From assembly GCF_001625445.1 (NCBI RefSeq), contig NZ_LWHG01000011.1, positions 372,001-436,000 on the forward strand: a DNA stretch of 64,000 bases, read 5' to 3'. The DNA is from Haladaptatus sp. R4 (GTDB lineage Archaea; Halobacteriota; Halobacteria; Halobacteriales; Haladaptataceae). This document shows, piece by piece, positions 17,202 through 24,679 of the stretch. The notes under the pieces were generated by a model. The model made no database searches and was not told the DNA's origin. It saw only the letters and a list, made by a program, of their open reading frames with translations. The translations under genes were made by a program, and so were the position numbers. The first letter of the stretch is position 1, and each line of letters opens with the position of its first letter.

Positions 17202-18050
17202 ATGCGAATCGCGGTCCCTAACAAGGGCAGGTTGCACGACCCGTCGATGGAATTGCTCGAACACGCCGGGCTGCATGTCGTGGACGGTGCGGACCGCAAG
17301 CTGTACGCGAACACAGTGGACCCGGACGTGACGCTGCTGTTCGCCCGCGCCGCCGACATCCCCGAGTACGTGAGCGACGGCGCGGCCGACCTCGGCATCA
17401 CCGGCCTCGACCAAATGCAGGAGGCAAACCCCGGCAACGTCTCGGACCTCCTCGATTTGGGCTACGGCCAGTGCCGACTCGTGTTGGCCGCACCCGAAGA
17501 GGGCGACATCAAAGAGGTAACCGACCTCGCGGGCAAGACCGTCGCCACCGAGTTCCCCAACGTCGCGAAGCAGTATTTCGCGGAAACCGAGGTCTCCCCC
17601 GAAATCGTGGAGGTCTCCGGCGCGACCGAACTCACGCCGCACGTCGACATGGCCGACGCCATCATCGACATCACGAGCACCGGCACGACGCTGCGCGTCA
17701 ACAGCCTCGGCATCATCGACGAGGTGTTGGCGAGTTCGGTTCGACTGTTCGCCCGCGACGACGTGGTCGGCGACGACAAGGTCGATCAGGTCACCATGGC
17801 GCTCCAGTCGGTCATCTCCGCCGAAGGCAAACGCTACCTCATGATGAACGCGCCCGAGGACAAACTGGACGAAATTCGAGAAGTAATTCCCGGCCTCGGC
17901 GGCCCGACGGTCATGGACATCGCCGGAAACGGCAAGGTCGCCGTCCATACCGTCGTGGACGAACAGGACGTGTTCGAGACCATCAACGAGGTCAAACAAC
18001 TCGGAGCCAGTGGCATCCTCGTGACGGAAATCGAACGCCTCGTGGACTGA
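17202..18050 (+). CDS. hisG: ATP phosphoribosyltransferase, long form
   Basis: HisG starts histidine synthesis by joining PRPP to ATP. The 282-residue length and the C-terminal ACT-like domain (about residues 210-282, [19 protein letters not shown]) mark the long, self-regulated form that needs no HisZ. The N-terminal part shows [19 protein letters not shown] and the PRPP loop [12 protein letters not shown]. It is divergent from the deaminase. hisH lies about 25 kb away, so the his genes are dispersed here. Confidence 0.96.
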   Translation: MRIAVPNKGRLHDPSMELLEHAGLHVVDGADRKLYANTVDPDVTLLFARAADIPEYVSDGAADLGITGLDQMQEANPGNVSDLLDLGYGQCRLVLAAPEEGDIKEVTDLAGKTVATEFPNVAKQYFAETEVSPEIVEVSGATELTPHVDMADAIIDITSTGTTLRVNSLGIIDEVLASSVRLFARDDVVGDDKVDQVTMALQSVISAEGKRYLMMNAPEDKLDEIREVIPGLGGPTVMDIAGNGKVAVHTVVDEQDVFETINEVKQLGASGILVTEIERLVD

Positions 18051-18121
18051 ACGGCTCTTTTTGCGCTTCGTTGCGTTTTTGTGGGCAGAAAGAACTTATT
18101 TTCTGACGATCGATCACTGAT

Positions 18122-18439
18122 ATGGACGTGCTCGCAGTCTACGGATTTTCTGACGCCACCGTCGGTACCGTCATCGCGGTGGCGTGGTTCGCCCTCCTCG
18201 TCGTCGGTGTCGTTCAGTATCGGAAGGGTACCCGCTCGCGTCAGCGACTGTATCGAACGATAGCGCTCTCCTTCTTCTGGTTGGCATACGGTTTGTTTCA
18301 GATATCGACCGCGCTCGACGGCGTGTTGGACATCGTCATCGGCCTCTTCGGCATGGTTCTGATGATACTCGGTTTCGTCTTCGGCATCCGGTGGTGGCGA
18401 GGTCGGAGCAGTGCTGAAAATCCCGAAACATCCGGATAG
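18122..18439 (+). CDS. Small membrane protein, three predicted helices
   Basis: I do not recognise the family. The 105-residue product has predicted helices at about 15-33, 46-64 and 69-90 and a short, charged C-terminal tail (GRSSAENPETSG). The ATG at 18122 is the first Met after the hisG stop. It may be transcribed on its own. Confidence 0.65.
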   Translation: MDVLAVYGFSDATVGTVIAVAWFALLVVGVVQYRKGTRSRQRLYRTIALSFFWLAYGLFQISTALDGVLDIVIGLFGMVLMILGFVFGIRWWRGRSSAENPETSG

Positions 18440-18487
18440 ACTCCCGCGAAGAAATTACTCTCACTTCTGACCGACGGTTCTCATCGA

Positions 18488-18931
18488 CTACGCGCTTGCC
18501 GACGAACGTCGGCCGCTCCCCGCAGAGAGCATGTCTACTTCGATGGTGATTTTCTCGTACGGCACGAATGGGGCTTTTGCTCGCCCTTCCTCGCGGAAAT
18601 AGACGATTCCGTACTCGGCGAGGAGGTTCACATCTGCAACCACTTCGCTCGGGTTGCGGTCGAGTCGCTCGGCAAGTCGTCGGAGACTCATTGGCGGATC
18701 ATTCTTGATGCTCCGAAGGACTTGGAGCCGCCGCTGTGTCAGAAGTTTTCGCAAATCCTCGGGATTATCGAAATTCAGCAGGTGTGGTACCTGTTCGCCA
18801 CGCTCGAAGCGCTCCGCAAGTTCGATTTCCCGCTCGGTCGCTTTCTCCTGTGAATCCGCAGTGATGAGCAGGAGTTCGGGATATTCCGCTTCTTCAGGCG
18901 TTGGTTCGGTGGTGTGGTCGGTGTCAGTCAT
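18488..18931 (-). CDS. Winged-helix antitoxin-type protein (HVO_A0114 family)
   Basis: The 147-residue product has an acidic N-terminal part and a winged helix (about residues 65-135: LTQRRLQVLRSIKNDPPMS, then RRLAERLDRNPSEVVADVN), ending in a strand VPYEKITIEV. It matches the haloarchaeal DNA-binding family usually found beside DUF6516/TumE proteins and probably serves as antitoxin and repressor. Its ATG overlaps the stop of the upstream toxin-like gene by 4 bp (18928-18931), so the two are co-translated. The last 10 or so residues are Ser/Arg-rich. Confidence 0.75.
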   Translation of the reverse strand: MTDTDHTTEPTPEEAEYPELLLITADSQEKATEREIELAERFERGEQVPHLLNFDNPEDLRKLLTQRRLQVLRSIKNDPPMSLRRLAERLDRNPSEVVADVNLLAEYGIVYFREEGRAKAPFVPYEKITIEVDMLSAGSGRRSSASA

Positions 18932-19212
18932 CGGTCGTTCACTTCTTGTTTGAATTGCCGGACGTGGCTTGCGAGTCCCTCGAATTCGATTCCGTCGACG
19001 GTATCCGGTGTGTGGCGGTGATGCATCCCGACACCTTCCCGGTAGGGGCTGTTGTCGCATCGAAGCAAGGTAGTCCCATCGGCGGTCATATACTGAAATC
19101 GGTAGCGAATCCCGTTCGGATACGCTTCACTTTCGGGAACTTGCCATGCACGCATTTCGTATCGGCTCCCGTCTTCGAACTCTGTATCGGCTTTGTAGAC
19201 CAGCGTCGCCAA
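18928..19212 (-). CDS. TumE-type toxin-like protein (DUF6516)
   Basis: The 94-residue product resembles DUF6516/TumE proteins: a strand-rich start (ATLVYKADTEFEDGSRYEMR), the segment YPNGIRYRFQYMTADGTTLLRCDNSP, and a His-rich patch GMHHRHTP. The start is a TTG at 19212 preceded by AAGG. No better ATG is available, so the N-terminus is uncertain. Toxin first and antitoxin second, with 4-bp overlap, is the usual order in this family. Toxicity itself is inferred from family placement. Confidence 0.65.
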   Translation of the reverse strand: MATLVYKADTEFEDGSRYEMRAWQVPESEAYPNGIRYRFQYMTADGTTLLRCDNSPYREGVGMHHRHTPDTVDGIEFEGLASHVRQFKQEVNDR

Positions 19213-19231
19213 CCTTGTCGCACCTATGTAT

Positions 19232-19285
19232 GGGTGACACCCCTACACAGATAGTTGTTTGGGTGTATGCCAAACACCCAAACAA
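19232..19285. promoter_or_regulatory. Candidate operator of the TumE-type module
   Basis: A perfect 12-bp dyad, TTGTTTGGGTGT at 19255-19266 and ACACCCAAACAA at 19274-19285 with a 7-nt spacer, lies 43 bp upstream of the toxin-like start. A second, smaller dyad with the same core (GGGTG-A-CACCC, 19232-19242) sits between it and the gene. Two sites with a shared half-site are what an autoregulating antitoxin would use. Confidence 0.55.
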
Positions 19286-19333
19286 TCTCCCCGCTCCCCT
19301 AAATCCCTGTTGAACTCCAACCCGTCCTCCCCT

Positions 19334-20386
19334 CTACGCCGTCCCCAACTCCGCCAACAGGTGTGAAATCTGCAACCTGTCGCTCGTCCCTTGTGCCAAG
19401 TCCATGTCCACCTCGGCGGCGAGGACGACGAGTTCGGCGAGTTCCTCCCCTGAATAGCGGTTCTGCCGGAAGGCGTCCATGATGGCTTCGAGCACTTCCT
19501 CGCCGCTGTAGCCGTCGTCCACGAGCAGGTCGTCCAAGTCCTTGCGGGCGTCGTTGAAATCGCCGCGTTCGGCCTTGTCGAGCATGTCGCCGATGCGGCC
19601 GCTGATACCGAAGTTGCGGATGATTTCGTAATCCTCGCTGCTGACTTGGCCCTCCTGTTCGTAGAGCAGTTGCGCGTAGAGGATGGCCTTCCGCACGTCG
19701 CCTTTGACGTACCCGGAAATGAGTTGCACGCCGCCTTCGTCGTACTCGACGTCCTCGGCGTCGAGAATCCTCGTGAGAACTTCCTCTATCTCCGTGCTGG
19801 TCGGTTTTCGCATCGCCACGGGGAAACACCGCGACTTGATCGGCGGGATGAGCTTCGTCGGTTGGCGCGTGGTGATGACGAACTGCGTCGTCTCGTGATA
19901 CTGTTCCATCACCCGGCGAAGCGCCTGCTGGAAGTCCTCGCGGATGGATTCGGCGTTGTCGAGGACGATGGTCTTGTAGCTCCCGGTGGAGGGCGCATAG
20001 CCCGCGTACTCCTTGAGGACGTGGTTTATCATCTCGCGCTTCGACCAGTTGCGCTTGTACTTGTTCTTCCCCGACCCCTGTCGGTACTGCTTGGAGAACT
20101 CCGTCTGCCCCTGGAGGAAATTAGAGAACCGCGGGTCCTCCCGAATCTCCTTCTTCGTTCGGTCGAAGAAGTCGGCGACGTTGATCTCCACGAGGTCGTT
20201 GTCCGGGTCGTCGTGTGCCTCGCGGGCCAGTGCTCGCACGGCGGCGGTCTTCCCACTCCCCTCCGGGCCGTGGATGACGAGGTTTATCGGCTCGTTCACC
20301 GCCCGCTCCAGATAGTCGCGGACTTCGGGTTGGGGCAGGTCGGCGAGGTCCGGCGCGTGCGTTTCAGTCCACAGCGGCGACTCCAT
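19334..20386 (-). CDS. rfcC: Replication factor C small-subunit paralogue, RfcC type
   Basis: This is a clamp-loader AAA+ subunit. The 350-residue product has Walker A GPEGSGKT (residues 40-47), the SRC arginine-finger motif (185-187, PPIKSRCFPV) and the C-terminal collar domain. Walker B reads VLDNAES (141-147) instead of the usual DEAD, so the catalytic Glu is replaced by Asn. An insert of about 50 residues (roughly 75-125, Lys-rich) lies between Walker A and B. I recall both features from the second small-subunit type of haloarchaea. It probably has a structural or ATP-sensing role within the clamp loader. Confidence 0.85.
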   Translation of the reverse strand: MESPLWTETHAPDLADLPQPEVRDYLERAVNEPINLVIHGPEGSGKTAAVRALAREAHDDPDNDLVEINVADFFDRTKKEIREDPRFSNFLQGQTEFSKQYRQGSGKNKYKRNWSKREMINHVLKEYAGYAPSTGSYKTIVLDNAESIREDFQQALRRVMEQYHETTQFVITTRQPTKLIPPIKSRCFPVAMRKPTSTEIEEVLTRILDAEDVEYDEGGVQLISGYVKGDVRKAILYAQLLYEQEGQVSSEDYEIIRNFGISGRIGDMLDKAERGDFNDARKDLDDLLVDDGYSGEEVLEAIMDAFRQNRYSGEELAELVVLAAEVDMDLAQGTSDRLQISHLLAELGTA

Positions 20387-20472
20387 TGCCGTTTTCTACG
20401 AAGTCGCCGGACAAGAATCGGTCGGTTGCGCCGCACGCTGAATCGATCCCGACAAAAGAAGCGGTTGATGAC

Positions 20473-22770
20473 TTATAGCAGGTTCCCGATGGCGCTGAAG
20501 ACGGAACCGATGACGCTCGAATTCGTCGCGTTGGTGCTGGTCGTTCCTGCTTGGGTCGTCGTCTGCTCGGTCATCGTCGCGTTTCCGGCACTCGTCGTTT
20601 CGCTCTGGGTCGTCGCGGTACCGGCACTCGTCGTCGGTTGTGCAGTCGCGGTCGCTTGCGACGTCGTCGTCGCAGTCGTGCTCGTTCCTGCACTCGTACT
20701 CGTCGTGGTTCCTGCCTGTGTCGTCGCCCCTGCTGTCGCGGTCTCCTGCGACGTCGTTGCGGCCGACGTCGTGGTCGTCGCGTTACCGGCCGACTCGAAC
20801 GTTATCGTCGCTATTTTGCCGAAGTTACGGGTGTACACGCCGTGCGTGTACGTTCCGGGTTCGACACCGGTGCTGTCGACCTCGTAGCTCACGCCCGTCT
20901 GTTGTCCGGGCGAGAGGGTGACGTTCTTCCGCTGAACGACGTTCCCTTCGATTCGGAAGTCCACGGCCTGCGTGAGCGTCTGGTCGGTCGGGTTGTTGAT
21001 CGTCGCTTTCACGGTGAACGTGTCACCGGCCGTCACGTTCTCCGGTGCGCTGAGACTCTGCACGTCGAACGACGGGCCGAGGTCGTTGACGTTCTCCATG
21101 TTCCCACTCGTGGTCGTCGCGGTCTGCGTGGTCGTCTGCTGTGCCGTAGTCGTCGTCGCTGGCGACGTGGTCGTCGTGCTCGTACTCGGCGTGCTCGTCG
21201 TTGTACCTGCCTGTGTCGTCGTCGGCGACGTAGTCTGCGTGGTCGCCGCTCCACCACAGCCACAGTTGGCCCCGCTGGTCGTGGTTGCTTGCGACGTGGT
21301 CGACGTGGTCGTCGGCGTCGCAGTCGTGGTCGCAGCGGTCGTCGTTGCGGCCGTCGTGGTCGCGGCCGATGTCGTGGTCGCACCACCGGCCTGCGTCGTG
21401 GTCGACGTGGTCGTCGGTTGTTCCGTCGTAGTCGTCGTCGCGCCGCCGCCCTGCACCGTCACGTAGGCCGGGTCAATGACGATGTTGTTGTCCACGATGT
21501 ACGGGATGTCCGCAGTGCCGCCCGACGTGACGAAATCGTACACACGATTTCGGTTGGTGTCGAGATGCGGCATGGCGATGAGCGTCTGGCTCTCGGTCAA
21601 CGGTTTGTCGAGCGTCACGGTGACGTCCTTGTGCGTGCCCGGCCCGAGGTACTGCGAGGTGCCGACCACGCTACCGATGACGTTCCCGTCCGCAAGACTC
21701 GCGTCGTGGATGGTGACGAAGCCACCCTCCGACATGGTGACCGAATCGACCGTCACCGTCTGCCCGTCGCTAGTCTGGTTGTCGAACGTAACGTTCGCGT
21801 TCAACTTCGACGGGGACGTCGGTCCTTCCGGAATCCCCGGCCCGCCCGGCATGTAGGGCGCGAGGTTGGGAAGGCTCACGTTCCCCGGCGCTTCCACGAC
21901 GAACGTCGTGTTCTGCACCGAGATGTCGCGGAGCACCACGCGAACGCTACTGACGTTGCCCGCTGCCGCCGCTTTGGCGTGTTCGGACGCCCGCTTCAGG
22001 TCACCCTCCGAAACGCTCGGTCCGTTCTGAACGACGTCGTTTGCCGATTTGTTTTCGAGCAAAGCGGTCGCGTTGATGCGGACCGTCTCGTCCTTCAGGT
22101 GAACTCCTTCGACGACCTCGGTTCGGTCCGGGGTCGAGTCGGTCCCGACCACGAACGACCAGTCGGCGATGGAGAACGATTTGACGTGGAAGACGAACTG
22201 CTGTCCGGTCGCGTTCGTCTCGTTCGTCGCGTTCCCCGCTCCGCCTTGCTGGCCGACCGAGATCTGCGCCTGGTCGATCACGACCGTGCCGTTCGCGGTG
22301 TACGGCCCATCGACGGACCCGTTACCGATGACGAAGTCGTACACTTGGTTCGAGTTCGTGTCCATGTGCGGCATGGCGATGAGCGTCTGGCTCTCGTTGA
22401 TGGGACGTGCGAGCGTCACGGTGACGTTCTTGTGCGTTCCCGGTGAGAGGTAGACGGAGTTGCCCACCACGCTGCCGACGACGTTCCCGTCGAGCAGGCT
22501 CTGGTCGTGGATGGCGACGAAGCCACCCTTCTCCATGGTCACGGACGAGATGACGATCGTCTCGCCGTCACTTTGTTGATTGTCTATCGTTACGTTTGCC
22601 TGCGATGTATTCATCTGAGTGACATCGTTCAGGCTCGTAACCTGTGTTTCCGATGCTGTATTTGCTCCCCCACCACCGCCCGACGTCGCTAGCGATGTCG
22701 CAACACCGCCGGCGAAGACGACGAGAAGGGACACGAGTACAGCACTCACTGTTCTCGGGATTCGTGTCAT
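20473..22770 (-). CDS. Secreted Thr-rich cell-surface protein with two DUF7282-like repeats
   Basis: The 765-residue product has a Sec-type signal (MTRIPRTVSAVLVSLLVVFAGGVATSLA). Two homologous beta domains at about residues 58-170 and 326-438 share the pattern SDGxTxxxxSVTMxxGGFVxIHD, GNVxGSVVG, PGTHK and MPHxDTN. Long Thr/Ala/Ser stretches (about 443-560 and 655-745) flank a CARDB-like Ig domain (NVTAGDTFTVKATINNPTD). The Thr-rich parts look like O-glycosylated stalks. No C-terminal membrane helix or PGF-CTERM signal is seen. The start at 22770 is chosen because the signal peptide begins there. Extracellular adhesion or envelope function is inference. Confidence 0.8.
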   Translation of the reverse strand: MTRIPRTVSAVLVSLLVVFAGGVATSLATSGGGGGANTASETQVTSLNDVTQMNTSQANVTIDNQQSDGETIVISSVTMEKGGFVAIHDQSLLDGNVVGSVVGNSVYLSPGTHKNVTVTLARPINESQTLIAMPHMDTNSNQVYDFVIGNGSVDGPYTANGTVVIDQAQISVGQQGGAGNATNETNATGQQFVFHVKSFSIADWSFVVGTDSTPDRTEVVEGVHLKDETVRINATALLENKSANDVVQNGPSVSEGDLKRASEHAKAAAAGNVSSVRVVLRDISVQNTTFVVEAPGNVSLPNLAPYMPGGPGIPEGPTSPSKLNANVTFDNQTSDGQTVTVDSVTMSEGGFVTIHDASLADGNVIGSVVGTSQYLGPGTHKDVTVTLDKPLTESQTLIAMPHLDTNRNRVYDFVTSGGTADIPYIVDNNIVIDPAYVTVQGGGATTTTTEQPTTTSTTTQAGGATTTSAATTTAATTTAATTTATPTTTSTTSQATTTSGANCGCGGAATTQTTSPTTTQAGTTTSTPSTSTTTTSPATTTTAQQTTTQTATTTSGNMENVNDLGPSFDVQSLSAPENVTAGDTFTVKATINNPTDQTLTQAVDFRIEGNVVQRKNVTLSPGQQTGVSYEVDSTGVEPGTYTHGVYTRNFGKIATITFESAGNATTTTSAATTSQETATAGATTQAGTTTSTSAGTSTTATTTSQATATAQPTTSAGTATTQSETTSAGNATMTEQTTTQAGTTSTNATNSSVIGSVFSAIGNLL

Positions 22771-23029
22771 ATCTCTCCCATTCCGCGTCCGACGTGACGA
22801 CGAGATGTCGGATAAACCGGTTCGACCGTTCACGCGTTAAGACGCCGATTCGCCGGGTTAAGTCGAAGTTGCGGCGGTTCCCTCGAACGCCCCCGAAACG
22901 CGGCGAAGCGGGACAATTCGGAATTTCACTCGCTACGTTCCGACCGACAACGGTGATTTCGAACGACGAGGACGGCTTCGGAAGCGGTTTCGAAGGCTGT
23001 TTAATCGTCCGCCCGCGAATTGCGAGTAG

Positions 23030-23956
23030 ATGTCGATGCGCGTTACCTTCCTCGGAACCAGTGGGGCAGTGCCGACGACGGAGCGAAACCCGAGTTCTAT
23101 TCTCGTCAACCGGGAAGGCGACCGCTTGCTCTTCGACGCCGGGGAGGGCACCCAGCGCCAGATGATGCGCTTCGGGACCGGATTCACCATCTCCGACCTG
23201 TTCGTCACGCACCTCCACGGCGACCACATCCTCGGGATTCCCGGTCTGATCCAGACGTGGGACTTCAACGACCGCGACGACCCGCTCATGATCTACACGC
23301 CGCGGGGGACCGGCGACGCCATCGACTCGCTCGTCCGAACGGCGGGCCACCAGCCCTCGTTCCCCATCCACATTACGGAAGTCGCACCCGGCGAGGTCGC
23401 CGTCCGTCGCGACGACTACGAGGTTCGCGCCTTCCGCACCGACCACGACGCCAACTCGCTCGGCTACGCGCTGGTCGAGGACGAACGAAAGGGCCGCTTC
23501 GACCGCGACCACGCCGAGGAATTGGGCGTTCCCGTCGGCCCGAAATTCCAGCAACTCCACTCCGGCACCCCCGTCGAGTTGGAGGACGGCACCGTCGTTC
23601 GCCCCGAACAGGTCGTCGGCGAACCCCGTCCCGGCCGCCGATTCGTGTACACCGGGGACACCCGCCCCACGGAGCAGGCCGTCGATGCCGCCGAGGACGC
23701 TGACCTGCTCGTTCACGACGCCACGTTCGCCGACGACCGGGCGGACCGCGCGGCAAAAACGGCGCATTCGACCGCACGGCAGGCCGCCACCGTCGCCCGC
23801 CGCGCTGAAGCGAAACGGCTCGCCATCACCCACGTCTCCTCGCGGTACGCCGGGAACGTCTCGGATCATCTGGCGGAGGCCCACGAGGAGTTCGACGGCG
23901 AAATCTTCGCCCCCGACGACGGGGATACGGTCGAGATTCCGTTCCCGGACGAGTAG
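23030..23956 (+). CDS. rnz: Ribonuclease Z (tRNA 3' endonuclease)
   Basis: RNase Z trims the 3' trailer of tRNA precursors. The 308-residue product has the metallo-beta-lactamase motif THLHGDHILGIPGL, the GTSGAVPTTERNPSS start, the Asp of VYTGDTRPTEQ and the His of AITHVSSRY. A TATA-like GTTTAATC at 22998-23005 lies 25-32 nt upstream, so the mRNA is likely leaderless. A second in-frame Met (23036) would also give a full-length enzyme. Confidence 0.96.
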   Translation: MSMRVTFLGTSGAVPTTERNPSSILVNREGDRLLFDAGEGTQRQMMRFGTGFTISDLFVTHLHGDHILGIPGLIQTWDFNDRDDPLMIYTPRGTGDAIDSLVRTAGHQPSFPIHITEVAPGEVAVRRDDYEVRAFRTDHDANSLGYALVEDERKGRFDRDHAEELGVPVGPKFQQLHSGTPVELEDGTVVRPEQVVGEPRPGRRFVYTGDTRPTEQAVDAAEDADLLVHDATFADDRADRAAKTAHSTARQAATVARRAEAKRLAITHVSSRYAGNVSDHLAEAHEEFDGEIFAPDDGDTVEIPFPDE

Positions 23957-24040
23957 CGGAACTGGCATTTCGGCGGTCGTTCTTTCGAATTTGAAACCCG
24001 TCAGAACCAATAGAATTAACTCCCCATAGTCAATACTCCC

Positions 24041-24121
24041 ATCCGAAGCATGCGGGGTAAAGCCGCAAAAGGCCAGTGCAGGAACACTGACCCCGTCTGC
24101 TTCGGAGCCTACCGAAGCATG
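24041..24121 (+). promoter_or_regulatory. Candidate RNA switch: three-way-junction leader with alternative start-codon hairpin
   Basis: The sequence can form a three-way junction. P1 pairs 24042-24050 with 24098-24106 (9 bp), then a 2x2 internal loop, then 24053-24058 with 24090-24095 (6 bp). P2 pairs 24062-24064 with 24071-24073 (loop GCAAAA). P3 pairs 24074-24078 with 24085-24089 (loop CAGGAA). The 3' strand of P1 (TGCTTCGG, 24098-24105) can instead pair with a second copy of CCGAAGCA at 24112-24119, making an 8-bp hairpin that ends on the A of the ATG at 24119. The two folds exclude each other. A TATA-like TAGAATTAA about 25 nt upstream would start transcription near 24041. The structure is seen; regulation is inferred. 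Confidence 0.55.
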
Positions 24122-24328
24122 TCGGACAACGAACCTTCTAATGAAAAGCGTATCGCCACCACACAAACCGTTCTCTGTCTCAAAGGCATCGACCGCGAGG
24201 ACGTGGACGAGCAGTTGTTGGAACTGATCCACGAGCATTTCAAGCAAAAGGGGCTGGTCGTGCGAGATATCTCGGTTCACGCCCAGCGACGGTACGCGTC
24301 CGGTCGTTCGTGGCGTGAAACACCGTGA
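24119..24328 (+). CDS. Small protein of unknown function downstream of the candidate RNA switch
   Basis: I do not recognise this 69-residue product. It has an acidic, disordered start, then TTQTVLCLKGIDREDVDEQLLELIHEHF, which should form a strand and an amphipathic helix, then a basic C-terminus (HAQRRYASGRSWRETP). The ATG at 24119 is chosen because the codon sits just after the leader hairpin. An in-frame ATG at 24050 lies in an identical CCGAAGCATG context and would add 23 residues that overlap the predicted stems. Confidence 0.55.
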   Translation: MSDNEPSNEKRIATTQTVLCLKGIDREDVDEQLLELIHEHFKQKGLVVRDISVHAQRRYASGRSWRETP

Positions 24329-24412
24329 AGAGGACAGCGAGTGGTAGAATTCTTCTGTTTTTTGTGAGTTGCTCAGTCACGGCTCGTTGATTCTGGTGGA
24401 GTAAGTGCAGCA

Positions 24413-24550
24413 ACTGCGATGAAGTCCTCGAAAGCCCCCGCCCGTTCGCGGTCATTGCGCGGGATATTCGCGCTCTCCACAACGCCCGCGCGAATACTGG
24501 CCCGCGCAAGCGACCAAGCAAGCGCGAGCGGACGGAAGCTTTCGGGGTCT
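24413..24550. repeat. Nested hairpin element, copy 2
   Basis: This element aligns along its length with 13186-13320. It starts ACTGCGATGAAG and shares CGAAAGCCCCCGCCCG, GGATATT, the TCTC loop region and ACCAAG. Its own stems are outer 24455-24463/24501-24509 (TTGCGCGGG/CCCGCGCAA) and inner 24465-24473/24488-24496 (TATTCGCGC/GCGCGAATA). The 5' segment CGAAAGCCCCCGCCCG also pairs imperfectly with CGGACGGAAGCTTTCG at 24528-24543, giving one hairpin of about 120 nt. It fills most of the gene-free stretch 24329-24679; nothing else is supported there. Confidence 0.75.
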
Positions 24551-24679
24551 GCCTCTCAGTAGCTGCAATCGCAATAGAATCAAAACTAAACGCATCATTT
24601 CGCCACAAGCGCAGTCTAGTCCCTCCCGCCGTTCGTGTTGCGCGTCGGATTTATATTTCGAGAGACCCTACCACGAATC

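Noticed and set aside
20551-22446. A 631-codon forward frame opposite the Thr-rich surface protein
   Set aside because: It is Arg-rich and antisense to a coherent secreted protein with a signal peptide and repeated domains.
24041-24121. H/ACA guide RNA as the identity of the structured leader
   Set aside because: There is no ACA box at the right distance and the junction with two small hairpins does not match the H/ACA pocket; the alternative start-codon pairing fits better with a switch.
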